Origin: Patescibacteria group bacterium | Lineage (GTDB): Bacteria > Patescibacteriota > Minisyncoccia > Phycocordibacterales > UBA1006 | Length of the DNA stretch: 34,700 nt | NCBI GenBank assembly: GCA_028286885.1 | Contig: JAQBQS010000015.1 | Location: forward strand, 1 to 34,700 | Reading direction: 5' to 3' | Shown: one piece after another, positions 17,187 to 26,120 of the stretch | How positions within the stretch are numbered: position 1 is the stretch's first letter | How the letters are laid out: every line of letters starts with the position of its first letter | Made by a program: the position numbers and the translations under genes | The notes under the pieces: generated by a model | What the model was told of the DNA's origin: nothing | Database searches by the model: none | Seen by the model: the letters and a program-made list of their open reading frames with translations, nothing else

Positions 17187-17212
17187 ACCTCCCCTTTCAG
17201 GGAGGTTTTTGG
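17187..17212 (-). terminator. Rho-independent terminator
   Basis: aaaaacctcccc-ttt-cagggaggttttt after the 17215-18000 gene. Confidence 0.8.
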
Positions 17213-17214
17213 CA

Positions 17215-18000
17215 TTAATCAGCCGAGGCAAGCAAGTTATTTAGGTCGTTGATTTCCTGGTTCACTTTGTCCAACTCATGCGTCGATTTCTGAATATGCG
17301 CCGTTGTTCCGATGACCTCGTATGCCAATGAACCGATCTTGCCGTGAAGAACCATATCTTGCGACTGCATTCCGGCCGCGCCATGGTGATTGGCACTTGC
17401 AACTCTGACACCGTCGACGGTCGATCCAAGTTCTGCATTGAGAGCTGTTTGAATCGCCTTGTTTCGCTCGCCGAACGTCTTGTTCTCGTTATCCGCTACA
17501 ATCTTATGAAGCATCTGAATCATTTTTTCGCTCGTGAAGTCTTTTCCCACATTATGGGGATCGTTCATGAGTTCTTTCACATAGTTGGCAACATCGGAAG
17601 GCATGTTCGCGAGCATTCCAACAAGCGCTGCGCTTTTTGAATCACCTTTTGCATTAAGATGCTCCACTGATGAATGAACAGCGCCGTTGAACTCACCTTC
17701 AATTGCTTGGGCATGCTTCTTCAAAGTATCAATTTTATCTTCGAGGACTTTACGCTTTTGTTCAAGAGATTTAACCATTTCCATTCTCTGTTGTTTTTCC
17801 ATAAAAACCTCTGCTGAAGCTTCCTGCTTCACTGTCGCAGGTGCAACTTTTTCTGTTTTAGAATTTAGTTCAAATTCTGCAGCCTGGGCCGGTTTCTCGG
17901 CAAAACTAGGAATTGCTGTTGCTGCAAGACCCACTGTAATACCAACTTTTCTTCCTGCCTGATGGAGCGTTTTCCAAGGCTGTTTGTCTTTATTAAACAT
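17215..18000 (-). CDS. Hypothetical exported coiled-coil protein (261 aa)
   Basis: N-terminal signal-like segment VGITVGLAATAIPSFAEKPAQAAEF, then a heptad-rich region. Confidence 0.75.
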   Translation of the reverse strand: MFNKDKQPWKTLHQAGRKVGITVGLAATAIPSFAEKPAQAAEFELNSKTEKVAPATVKQEASAEVFMEKQQRMEMVKSLEQKRKVLEDKIDTLKKHAQAIEGEFNGAVHSSVEHLNAKGDSKSAALVGMLANMPSDVANYVKELMNDPHNVGKDFTSEKMIQMLHKIVADNENKTFGERNKAIQTALNAELGSTVDGVRVASANHHGAAGMQSQDMVLHGKIGSLAYEVIGTTAHIQKSTHELDKVNQEINDLNNLLASAD

Positions 18001-18036
18001 ATGCCCAAATTATACTCCTTTTATATAACCAAAGCA

Positions 18037-18062
18037 AAATCCCCAATGTGGGGATTTTTAAG
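18037..18062 (-). terminator. Rho-independent terminator
   Basis: aaaatcccca-atg-tggggattttt after the 18066-18773 gene. Confidence 0.8.
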
Positions 18063-18065
18063 GAA

Positions 18066-18773
18066 TTACATATGTCCGCCGTTGTCATGCGGTCGGTTTG
18101 CGACAGCATTCGAAACCTTGTCCAGCATCTTGGCAGCATGGTCGCGGCCACCGAGCCCGAACGCGAGTCCGAATGCAAGTGCAAGTCCAGCAACGATTCC
18201 CGTCCAAAGCGTATTGGTGATATCCCGCGCCACGCCAAGCTCGCCTAACGTGAAGATAATCGTCACAGCCCAGATCGCAACTCGCGACACCGTCCCGATG
18301 AAATTAGATGATCCGAGGTTTGCAACGCGCGTCGATCCCGCAACCAGCTTGCCGACGAATTCAGCCAAGACTGAACCGAAGACCAAGATAAGAACGGCGA
18401 TAATGACGCGAGGCAGGAAAAGGACGATCTGCGCGAGGAAGATGCTCGCAGCCGGAAGGCCGAGGCGTTCGAGGAACGCAACAAGGAAGATCAGAATGAA
18501 TGACCACTTCACGAGCCAGCCGATAAAGTTGCCGATTGAGAAATGATACCCCGCTCGGTTCACCGCCTTCTTGAATCCCGTGTTCTCGAATACTCGATCA
18601 AGCTTCGTCAAATTGATCAGGTGCGCGACAGCCTTGCCCACCAAGACTGATATAATGACGAGAATTATGAAGATAATGATCGCGAGAAGCGCCTGAGGAA
18701 GCCATGTGCCGAGTCCGAGCCAGAACGACTGAAACGACGTGAGATAAACGGAACCTTGTTGTGCGACGTACAT
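18066..18773 (-). CDS. Membrane protein with conserved TM-helix repeats (MscS-associated/TM_helix type)
   Basis: LLAIIIFIILVIISVLVGKAVAHLI...LPRVIIAVLILVFGSVLAEFVGKLV...LALAFGLAFGLGGRDHAAKML. Confidence 0.85.
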   Translation of the reverse strand: MYVAQQGSVYLTSFQSFWLGLGTWLPQALLAIIIFIILVIISVLVGKAVAHLINLTKLDRVFENTGFKKAVNRAGYHFSIGNFIGWLVKWSFILIFLVAFLERLGLPAASIFLAQIVLFLPRVIIAVLILVFGSVLAEFVGKLVAGSTRVANLGSSNFIGTVSRVAIWAVTIIFTLGELGVARDITNTLWTGIVAGLALAFGLAFGLGGRDHAAKMLDKVSNAVANRPHDNGGHM

Positions 18774-18902
18774 ATATAATGAAGGGTTACTCTGTTAGAA
18801 GTGATAGGCGGTTTCGAGATGGCCAGCTTATCGTAACCAAGTATACACCCGCCTGAAATGGAGAGGCAAGTAAAAAAGCCTCCCTTTCGGGAAGCTTGTA
18901 AA

Positions 18903-20285
18903 TTAAGCTGCTGTAGCAAATTCCTTTGCTTTCTGGGTAAAGAGCTCTTCGTTTCCGAAGAATTTCTTTTCCTTGAGGCATGCGAGAAACCAGTCGCTTG
19001 GCTCAGTCAGATCAGTAAGGAGTTCAGCGAGTCTCACTTTAAAATGGGATTCGAGCTCCTCATTGCCATATTTTCCCATTGCGTTAGCGATAGCTTCGAT
19101 ATTTTTTTCGGACGGAACCATTTCGATAATGAACGGGCGGAGTGTACGTCTCATACCATATTGATACTGATGCCACTTGAACACTTTTGCCACGTCCGGC
19201 TTTTTCCGACAGAACTTTGGCAGAAGCTTGATAAACCTCTCCCTGATCATTTTTTGACTTGTTTCATTAGGTCGTAAACTGTCACCGAACTGAAAATCGA
19301 GATACGGATATACTTTTTCTGCATCATTGATGCACTTGAGGCGTTTTGACAGGAGTTGTTCGAACCTCTCCTGAAATGCACGGATTATTAAGCCGTATTT
19401 GCGAGCATCCCATGGCAATGTTCCATAATATTCTTTCAGTTTAGAAATGCTTGGAATGTCTTTGATCGGAGGAATGACCAACTCGCCGATGCGAGTTATT
19501 ACTAATTGCTCAACCGCCTTACGCCCTGAAACGACACGGAGATACCAATCAAGCATTTGAACATCATCAGTTTCATTGGTCAGTTCTTGAACTCGTTCGC
19601 ATGTTCTATGACGAACAGCAGCATAAGCATTGTGATCGTGGTGATTCCAACTACTCCATACACCTTCCTCTGTGCCTACGGCTGACATCCATTTAACGAG
19701 TTTTTTAATATCGCTTTCAAATGCAAGTGCTACCGGCATGAGTTCGCCGATTTTGTTACGCGCAGGAAAACCGGATCCCGTTGAGCGCCAAATCTTACGC
19801 AGGAATTCAAAAGAGTATCTGTTTGGGTCAGCCTTTGCCGCCTCAATCATTCTTCCTTCGACGACATGATAGACACCATAAGCTTCTTCGGAAACATAGT
19901 GCTTATCGCAAATATCCCAGTAATGAATCAGTGTTTCCATGCTTTCGCATGAATCACACATAACCTTCAGGCGCTTTAAAAATCTCCCGAACAAGCTACT
20001 ACTATTTCTAAGACTCCAGCTATTTTTATGAAACCATTCCATAATAGCTGCAAATTCAGAATAACCAGCAAAAATTCCGTCAGCAATTAAGCCTATTCTT
20101 TCTTCGGCAGCTTTTCGCACAGGTGAGTCATATTGAGCAGAATTGTAAAACTTCCCGATAAGGGCTAAATCCTCTGTACTGTTAATTGTTGCAATTTTAC
20201 CGTCGTCAGTTTCCAGATATTTGTTTTGCAAGAATGCATCCAAGACATCCTTCGGCCGTGTTTTTCCCTTGATGACTGTTTCCAT
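18903..20285 (-). CDS. Uncharacterised alpha-helical protein (460 aa), tandem paralog 1
   Basis: Shares WNHxDH motif and C-terminal LAELL..L.EP.DWFL.CL..KKFFGNE.LF..KAK.F with 20386-21768. Confidence 0.85.
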   Translation of the reverse strand: METVIKGKTRPKDVLDAFLQNKYLETDDGKIATINSTEDLALIGKFYNSAQYDSPVRKAAEERIGLIADGIFAGYSEFAAIMEWFHKNSWSLRNSSSLFGRFLKRLKVMCDSCESMETLIHYWDICDKHYVSEEAYGVYHVVEGRMIEAAKADPNRYSFEFLRKIWRSTGSGFPARNKIGELMPVALAFESDIKKLVKWMSAVGTEEGVWSSWNHHDHNAYAAVRHRTCERVQELTNETDDVQMLDWYLRVVSGRKAVEQLVITRIGELVIPPIKDIPSISKLKEYYGTLPWDARKYGLIIRAFQERFEQLLSKRLKCINDAEKVYPYLDFQFGDSLRPNETSQKMIRERFIKLLPKFCRKKPDVAKVFKWHQYQYGMRRTLRPFIIEMVPSEKNIEAIANAMGKYGNEELESHFKVRLAELLTDLTEPSDWFLACLKEKKFFGNEELFTQKAKEFATAA

Positions 20286-20323
20286 GTTTTTATTTTTTTG
20301 TAAATGAATCTTTTATCAAAAAA

Positions 20324-20352
20324 ACCTTACCATAATAGATTTCTTCTGTCAA
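20324..20352 (-). promoter_or_regulatory. Promoter of paralog 1
   Basis: Minus strand TTGACA-17-TAAGGT; leader TTTTTTTGATAAAAGATTCATTTACAAAAAAATAAAAAC-ATG. Confidence 0.6.
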
Positions 20353-20385
20353 AAATAAAAACTCCCCTTTCAGGGAGCTTGTAAG

Positions 20386-21768
20386 TCAAACTGCTTTCAC
20401 AAATTGCTTTGCTTTCTCATAGAAGAGACCTTCGTTTCCAAAGAACTTCTTTTTCTGGAGGCAAGATAGAAACCAGTCCGCCGGTTCGGACAGCTGCGAG
20501 AGCAGTTCGGCAAGGCGTGCCTGTGCGAGAGGAAACACATTCTTATCATTTTCACTGATGCGCATGAGAGACTCCGGATTTGTTTCCTTCGGAATCATCT
20601 CGATGGCAATGCCCTTGAGAATAGCTTTCATGTTAGCGCCCTCCCATGTGTCGTGCTGCCCGTACCATTTCAATAGAATTTCAAGAGTTCCGTCCTTTTG
20701 AAAGTATGCAGGCGCAAGTTCCGCAAATTTTGACTCGATCAGATTAGGTGCGGACCCGACGAAGTGAAACTTCATGCTTTTGACATAAGGATAAACCTGG
20801 TCAGCGCTCTTGAATCCACTCAGAAAACCGGGGAGCAGTTCGTCTATCTTAGCCTTGAAAACTTCATGTGCCTTTTTATAGGCCTCGGTACTACCAAACG
20901 AACTACTGCCGAAATGAATTTTTAAACGGGATTCCAGAACCTCGTCCATGCTTTTCATCGGAGTAATTACAGACAACGCGAGCTCGGCCATCTTGTCTTC
21001 GGCTTTCAGGCATAGAGAATTGCTCTTGGCAGTACTCTTGTAATAGGCCACCTTTTCGAACGAATCCGCATTTGGCAAACATTCCTCGATGATGCCATTG
21101 ATCCTTGCGTCTATTGCCCGGGCAGCGCCATGGTCGGTATGGTTCCACGAATTAAAGGTGTTTCCCCTATAGTCCAAAAGTACCTTGATGTCATTCTCAG
21201 ACGCCAGAGCTTCGGGCAAGAGTTTTTCGATCTGGCCGCTGTACTTGTCATTGACGAACGGAACCGAACCGAGAACGGCCCACCAGGCCTTGATAAGAAA
21301 CGGATAAGACGTGCGCCGATCGTCATTGACGATAAGCTCGCATATCCTTTCGATTGCAGGATACATCACGTATTCCGTAGTGCCTTCAAAACCCGTCGGC
21401 AATTCCTTTTTCAGGCGGATCATTTCTTCAATGTCGGAAACCTTTGCGTATAGTTCCGTCATTCTGCCAAGAACCACTGCGGCTATTTCGCGAACGCTCC
21501 AAACATGCTTCGAGTAGAGGTTTGCAAGATAGGCCGTGTCCTCTATTGTCGGCAAAATTTCACGAATCCATTCATATGTCCTGCGCCTTGCTTCAAGCCG
21601 GACATCCGGATCCAGCTCATCAGAATACAAATATCTTCGTATCTCCACTAAATCGGTCGAGATCCTTATCCTGGCTATCTTTTCTTGCCTGCTATTGCTG
21701 TGTTTCTCAGCAATGAATTTCGAAAGAATATCCTGCGGCTTTTCGGCGACAGCTTCAACTGTTCCCAT
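20386..21768 (-). CDS. Uncharacterised alpha-helical protein (460 aa), tandem paralog 2
   Basis: Same length and shared motifs as 18903-20285. Confidence 0.85.
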   Translation of the reverse strand: MGTVEAVAEKPQDILSKFIAEKHSNSRQEKIARIRISTDLVEIRRYLYSDELDPDVRLEARRRTYEWIREILPTIEDTAYLANLYSKHVWSVREIAAVVLGRMTELYAKVSDIEEMIRLKKELPTGFEGTTEYVMYPAIERICELIVNDDRRTSYPFLIKAWWAVLGSVPFVNDKYSGQIEKLLPEALASENDIKVLLDYRGNTFNSWNHTDHGAARAIDARINGIIEECLPNADSFEKVAYYKSTAKSNSLCLKAEDKMAELALSVITPMKSMDEVLESRLKIHFGSSSFGSTEAYKKAHEVFKAKIDELLPGFLSGFKSADQVYPYVKSMKFHFVGSAPNLIESKFAELAPAYFQKDGTLEILLKWYGQHDTWEGANMKAILKGIAIEMIPKETNPESLMRISENDKNVFPLAQARLAELLSQLSEPADWFLSCLQKKKFFGNEGLFYEKAKQFVKAV

Positions 21769-21807
21769 AATTTTTATTTTTTTATGAACGAATGTTTTAT
21801 CAAAAAA

Positions 21808-21836
21808 ACCTTACCAGAGTAAGGCGTTCTTGTCAA
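21808..21836 (-). promoter_or_regulatory. Promoter of paralog 2
   Basis: Minus strand TTGACA-17-TAAGGT; leader TTTTTTTGATAAAACATTCGTTCATAAAAAAATAAAAATT-ATG. Confidence 0.6.
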
Positions 21837-21847
21837 AGGCTGTCTTG

Positions 21848-22486
21848 CTATCTCGTAAGCTCGGGATGGCTGATTTTGTTGACGACTTTGGTGTGCGGAT
21901 AATCCAACAGGTCGCGGATCAGCTTGTCGTACATTTTCAATCGGTACAAGAATTCTTCCGTGTCGAAGATCGCATAGCGGAGTTCCTTGCCGATTTCCGA
22001 TTCGATCTTCTTGATCTCGCCGTCGATCATTTTCTTGTCGAGGCGGTCCCCCACGATCATCAGGTCCATCATGCGGTCAGGATCGTGCGTAAAAATCCCT
22101 GAAGTAATGAAGAGCGTAATCTTTCCTGCTCCGTTGAACCGAGCCGAGATATCCGGGATCTGCATTCCACCCGAATCCACGAGCAGATTTCGAAGAGGAT
22201 CAATCAATGGAAAATCCTTGTTAGCAATGAATCCGTTTGCCTTCTTGCGAGTCGTTTTCTTCTTGCCAAGAATGATCTTGGTTACAATTTTCGGTTTTAC
22301 AAATCCGCATTTCGACAATAGATTGAGTTCAGGCTTGACCAAGTTCGGCTTGATGCGCATGCGCGTCGCGATATCGTCCACCGAAAAGCCTTCGTTTGCG
22401 TTCAGAAGAAAGAACTTGAGAAGCTTGACGCGAACTGCGCCGCCGAACAGATTCCCCAAAATATCCAGATGTTTTGACGTTGCCAT
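21848..22486 (-). CDS. Winged-helix transcriptional regulator fused to nucleotidyltransferase-like domain
   Basis: N-terminal HTH (GGAVRVKLLKFFLLNANEGFSVDDIATRM), C-terminal DLMIVGDRLDKKMI..IE.EIGKELRYAIF. Confidence 0.8.
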   Translation of the reverse strand: MATSKHLDILGNLFGGAVRVKLLKFFLLNANEGFSVDDIATRMRIKPNLVKPELNLLSKCGFVKPKIVTKIILGKKKTTRKKANGFIANKDFPLIDPLRNLLVDSGGMQIPDISARFNGAGKITLFITSGIFTHDPDRMMDLMIVGDRLDKKMIDGEIKKIESEIGKELRYAIFDTEEFLYRLKMYDKLIRDLLDYPHTKVVNKISHPELTR

Positions 22487-22521
22487 ATGGAGGCATTATA
22501 CCTAAGTTTCTGGTAACGCAA

Positions 22522-22545
22522 AAAGTCCCCTAAGGGACTTTTTTG
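22522..22545 (-). terminator. Rho-independent terminator after rplL
   Basis: aaaaagtcccctaagggactttttt. Confidence 0.8.
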
Positions 22546-22560
22546 TGGTGTAGTTTTGAA

Positions 22561-22953
22561 TTACTTCAATTCTACCTTTCCTCCTGCGTCCTCGATCGCC
22601 TTCTTCAAAGCGTCGGCGTCCTCCTTCTTCATTCCCTCTTTCAAGGTTGCTGGAAGGTTGTCAACGAGATCCTTGGCCTCCTTGAGTCCGAGTCCGAGAG
22701 ATTCCTTGACGACTTTCATGATGCCGATCTTCGCTCCGCCGTCGGATGTTAGGATGGCTGTGAAGTCTGTCTTCTCGTCAGCGGCCGCTGCTCCTGCAGC
22801 AGGACCAGCGACTGCGACTGCTGCTGCCGATACGCCGAACTTGACTTCGAACAATTTTACGAGCTCGTTTAGATCAAGTACTGACATTTCCTCGATCTGC
22901 TTGACGATTGCCGCGAACTTCGCGGGAATCTCTACATTTTTGTTTTCTTCCAT
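22561..22953 (-). CDS. rplL: 50S ribosomal protein L7/L12
   Basis: [48 protein letters not shown]. Confidence 0.98.
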   Translation of the reverse strand: MEENKNVEIPAKFAAIVKQIEEMSVLDLNELVKLFEVKFGVSAAAVAVAGPAAGAAAADEKTDFTAILTSDGGAKIGIMKVVKESLGLGLKEAKDLVDNLPATLKEGMKKEDADALKKAIEDAGGKVELK

Positions 22954-22987
22954 ATAATTTAAAAACTAAAAGCTAAATGATAAATAG

Positions 22988-23476
22988 TTATGCCTTTGCC
23001 TCTGCGATTTTCGAGAGAGCAATGACGAGTCCCTGGATCGGGCTGTTGATGACGTTGACGAACATTCCTCGGAGGACATCAGTTCCCGGGATGAGCGCGA
23101 TTTCTGAAATCTGCGCCGCGTCCATGAACTTGCCTTCGAAGATTCCGCCGAGCATCGCCATCTTGCCGTCCGTTTTCTTTGCGAAATTCCAAACTTCGCG
23201 CGCCGGAGCTGTTGCATCGTTTGAGAATGCAATAGCAAGTTCGCCGTCGAGAGTTGGAACATCACCTGTGATTCCTGAATCAGCGAGCACTCGTTTGAGG
23301 AGCGTTTTCTTGACGACCTTGTAACCGCCGTTGGCAGCCGCAAGCGCGTTTCGAACCTCGTTGACTTGAGCCACGCTCAAATTTTTTGCCGAGAGGAATA
23401 CGACTGAGGCGTTCCCCTTGATGACGTCTGCAAATTTGCCGACGAGATCTGTTTTCTGGTTCTTGGTGAGTGCCAT
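22988..23476 (-). CDS. rplJ: 50S ribosomal protein L10
   Basis: KFADVIKGNASVVFLSAKNLSVAQVNEVRNALAAANGGYKVVKKTLLKRVL; precedes rplL. Confidence 0.95.
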   Translation of the reverse strand: MALTKNQKTDLVGKFADVIKGNASVVFLSAKNLSVAQVNEVRNALAAANGGYKVVKKTLLKRVLADSGITGDVPTLDGELAIAFSNDATAPAREVWNFAKKTDGKMAMLGGIFEGKFMDAAQISEIALIPGTDVLRGMFVNVINSPIQGLVIALSKIAEAKA

Positions 23477-23504
23477 AGTTTTCTTGGTGGTTTCTTATTA
23501 ATTT

Positions 23505-23586
23505 GTACACAAAGGAGTTTCGACCTCGACGAGAAATTAAGCGGATCCTGTATGAGAGAATCCACACTCGCTGTCTTTGGTGTACG
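23505..23586 (-). ncRNA. Ribosomal protein L10 leader
   Basis: Minus strand GTACACCAAAGACAGCGAG...CTTAATTTCTCGTCGAGGTC...CTTTGTGTAC; closing stem pairs; upstream of rplJ. Confidence 0.8.
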
Positions 23587-23592
23587 CGGGTC

Positions 23593-23620
23593 ATAATAGC
23601 AGATTCTTGGAAAATGGCAA
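23593..23620 (-). promoter_or_regulatory. Promoter of rplJL
   Basis: Minus strand TTGCCA-16-TATTAT. Confidence 0.7.
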
Positions 23621-23623
23621 GGG

Positions 23624-23651
23624 CTGACAACCGCCGCAAAACGAGTACACT
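23624..23651 (+). promoter_or_regulatory. Divergent promoter of the glycosylphosphotransferase gene (leaderless)
   Basis: CTGACA-16-TACACT; ATG at 23658, 6 nt after the -10 box. Confidence 0.6.
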
Positions 23652-23657
23652 TGATGC

Positions 23658-24968
23658 ATGTCAAACAACCGCAAACTCATCCTTTTTCTCGGCGATATTG
23701 CCGCCCTCGTCCTTTCGTTTCTCGTTGTATGGCTCCGCGAGGGAAGGTTCCACTTTCCGCATTGGGTATTCCAAGAAAACATCTGGGCGTTCGCGTTTGT
23801 GGCTCTCGTTACGATCCTGATGCTCTACGCGTTTGACCTCTACGACTTCCGGTTTTTGCGCCCCGCATCATCGAACTTGTGGCGGCTCGGCGCAGCGATG
23901 ATCATCTCGCCGATCATCGGCATCATTTTCTTCTACGCTCTTCCCTTCTTCCATGTAACGCCGAAAACGAATCTTGCGATTTTCTTCGTCGCATTCGCAA
24001 TTCTGTTTATCCTCTGGCGCCGCGTCTTTTTCAACATTTTCTCAACCTCGTTCCAAAACAAAACAGTCGTCTGGGGGACGTCCGCGATTGCATCGCATTT
24101 GTTTGAAGAAATCGCGAACAATCCCCACCGCGGCTACGACCCTCTTGTCCACGTCAAAGACGAGGCAAGCCTGATCACGGTCCTTGAAAACTATCACTTT
24201 CACGTCCTCGTAATCGAAGACACGCTGCAGCTTCCCGACCATCTCATTGAAATTATTTTCAAGAAAAAAATCACGACCCTGTCGCTCATCTCGACCTATC
24301 AGGAAATCCTCCAGAAAGTTCCTGTCGAATCCGTCGACGAAACGCTTTTCATCCAACACGTCCAGCACGCAAAATTCCTTTCGAAATTCCTGCACCGTAC
24401 CTTCGAATGCTTTGTCGCAATCATAATCCTGATTATCGCATTTCCATTTATTCTGATTATGGTAATAGGGATTAAAATCGAAGACGGCGGCACCATCCTC
24501 TACAAAGGAAACACACGTTTGGGATTTTTGGGAAAAGAATTCATGCTTTACAAATTCCGATCAATGACCGAAGAATCCAAACGCTCTTCGGGTGTCGGTG
24601 CAGACTGGACTGTGAAAAGCGACCCTCGAGTTACGCGCGTGGGTCGGATTATCCGCAAACTTCATATCGATGAATTGGCTCAGATGATCAATGTGTTAAA
24701 TGGAGACATCAGCTTGGTCGGTCCGCGCCCTGACGTCACCACTCCTGGCCTTGAACTGAAAAAAATGGTCCCTTCATATTATTTGCGCCACATCGTAAAA
24801 CCAGGATTTACTGGCTGGGCGCAGATCAAGTATCACGCGCCGGCGAGCCATACCGAATTCATTGAGCGCTTCCAGTACGATCTGTATTACATCAAGAACC
24901 GAAACTTTTTCTTCGACCTCGGCATCATAGTGAGAACGGTACAGATCATTATTTCGCATAAACTCTAA
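23658..24968 (+). CDS. Polyprenyl glycosylphosphotransferase (initiating sugar transferase)
   Basis: N-terminal TM helices, CoA-binding-like middle, C-terminal Bac_transf: GGTILYKGNTRLGFLGKEFMLYKFRSMTEES...LHIDELAQMINVLNGDISLVGPRPD. Confidence 0.95.
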   Translation: MSNNRKLILFLGDIAALVLSFLVVWLREGRFHFPHWVFQENIWAFAFVALVTILMLYAFDLYDFRFLRPASSNLWRLGAAMIISPIIGIIFFYALPFFHVTPKTNLAIFFVAFAILFILWRRVFFNIFSTSFQNKTVVWGTSAIASHLFEEIANNPHRGYDPLVHVKDEASLITVLENYHFHVLVIEDTLQLPDHLIEIIFKKKITTLSLISTYQEILQKVPVESVDETLFIQHVQHAKFLSKFLHRTFECFVAIIILIIAFPFILIMVIGIKIEDGGTILYKGNTRLGFLGKEFMLYKFRSMTEESKRSSGVGADWTVKSDPRVTRVGRIIRKLHIDELAQMINVLNGDISLVGPRPDVTTPGLELKKMVPSYYLRHIVKPGFTGWAQIKYHAPASHTEFIERFQYDLYYIKNRNFFFDLGIIVRTVQIIISHKL

Positions 24969-24973
24969 TCCGT

Positions 24974-25014
24974 GGCGCAAAAAATCCTAGGCATTGCCTA
25001 GGATTTTTTGCGCC
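24974..25014. terminator. Bidirectional terminator, 20-bp perfect palindrome
   Basis: ggcgcaaaaaatcctaggca-t-tgcctaggattttttgcgcc between convergent genes; contains the TAG stop of the 24987 gene. Confidence 0.85.
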
Positions 25015-26120
25015 AATGCTTCATAGGCTTTCACGATGATCTTTTCATCAAACCTCTCGAGAACCATCTTGCGACCAATGTCACCCATTCGAGTGCGCTC
25101 ATCGGTTGAAAGGCGCGCCATGTCGATCATTATTTCTGCCAGAGCATTCGAGTTTTTGACCGGCGCAAGAAAACCGCTTGTTCCATGGCTAACAACCGAG
25201 CGACTGCCGGGAATGTCGGTCGCAATGACAGGCATTCCCATCGCCATTCCCTCGAGAATGCTTTTGGGCAATCCTTCTCGGTACGAAGGCAAAACAATGA
25301 CGTCGGAGTTCTTCAAATGCGGAACAACGTCATTAACTTCCCCGAGATATTCGACAATGCCCTCTTCTATCCACTCGTCCAATTCGCGACGAGAAACAGC
25401 CGCGGGATTCACATGATCAAGCTGTCCGAGGAGGCGGAACTGCGCGTGAGGAATCATCCCTCTGACGATGCGCGCGGCTTCAACAAATTCAACAACTCCT
25501 TTGTCGCGAAGCAGTCTTGCGACAAGAATGAATGAAAGGTTGCCCGTACGAATGTTCTCTTTGCTCGGTGAAAATCGCAGAGTATCGATACCCGACCCTT
25601 CAATGAGCATTGCTTTTTCTTTCGGAATAATTCTTTTTGAAACGAACAAATCGAGGTCATCTTGATTCTGAAAGACTACGAATTTGTTTTTCCGAAGCGA
25701 AATCTTGTACAAGAAGACAGTGATCTTTTGCAGCAATCCTTCTTTCAAGAACGAATAGCCGAGCCCCGTTACGGTCGAGACGCACGAAATGCCGAGAATC
25801 CCGCACGCTATTGAGCTGTAAATATTCGGCTTGATCGTAAAGTTGAATACGAGGGCAGGCTTTTGTTTTTTATAAACCCGAAGGTATTCAGCCAAGAGAA
25901 GCACGTCGCGAAGCGGATTCATTCCCGTCCGGCTCAGATGTTTCATGGCAGTAATTTCATATTCGCAAGAAAGCCTGTCGGTATATTTGTCGCGCGATGA
26001 AGTTACAGAAACTTCAAAACCGTCTTCTTGGAAACGATGAAGAAGATTCCTGCGAAAGTTCCACAGATACCACGAAGCATTGGCGGAACATATTACTTTT
26101 TTATTGCTTTGTTCCTGCAT
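24987..26120 (-). CDS. Glycosyltransferase family 4-type
   Basis: LSFILVARLLRDKGVVEFVEAA, VIVLPSYREGLPKSILEGMAMGMPVIATD. Likely start MQEQSNKKV (track start 26141). Confidence 0.93.
   Translation of the reverse strand: MQEQSNKKVICSANASWYLWNFRRNLLHRFQEDGFEVSVTSSRDKYTDRLSCEYEITAMKHLSRTGMNPLRDVLLLAEYLRVYKKQKPALVFNFTIKPNIYSSIACGILGISCVSTVTGLGYSFLKEGLLQKITVFLYKISLRKNKFVVFQNQDDLDLFVSKRIIPKEKAMLIEGSGIDTLRFSPSKENIRTGNLSFILVARLLRDKGVVEFVEAARIVRGMIPHAQFRLLGQLDHVNPAAVSRRELDEWIEEGIVEYLGEVNDVVPHLKNSDVIVLPSYREGLPKSILEGMAMGMPVIATDIPGSRSVVSHGTSGFLAPVKNSNALAEIMIDMARLSTDERTRMGDIGRKMVLERFDEKIIVKAYEALAQKILGNA

Noticed and set aside
17962-18546. 194-aa plus-strand ORF
   Set aside because: Antisense to the TM-helix membrane protein gene and a terminator; composition is typical of a shadow ORF.
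22556-22957. 133-aa plus-strand ORF
   Set aside because: Exactly antisense to rplL; A/S/P-rich shadow of codon bias.
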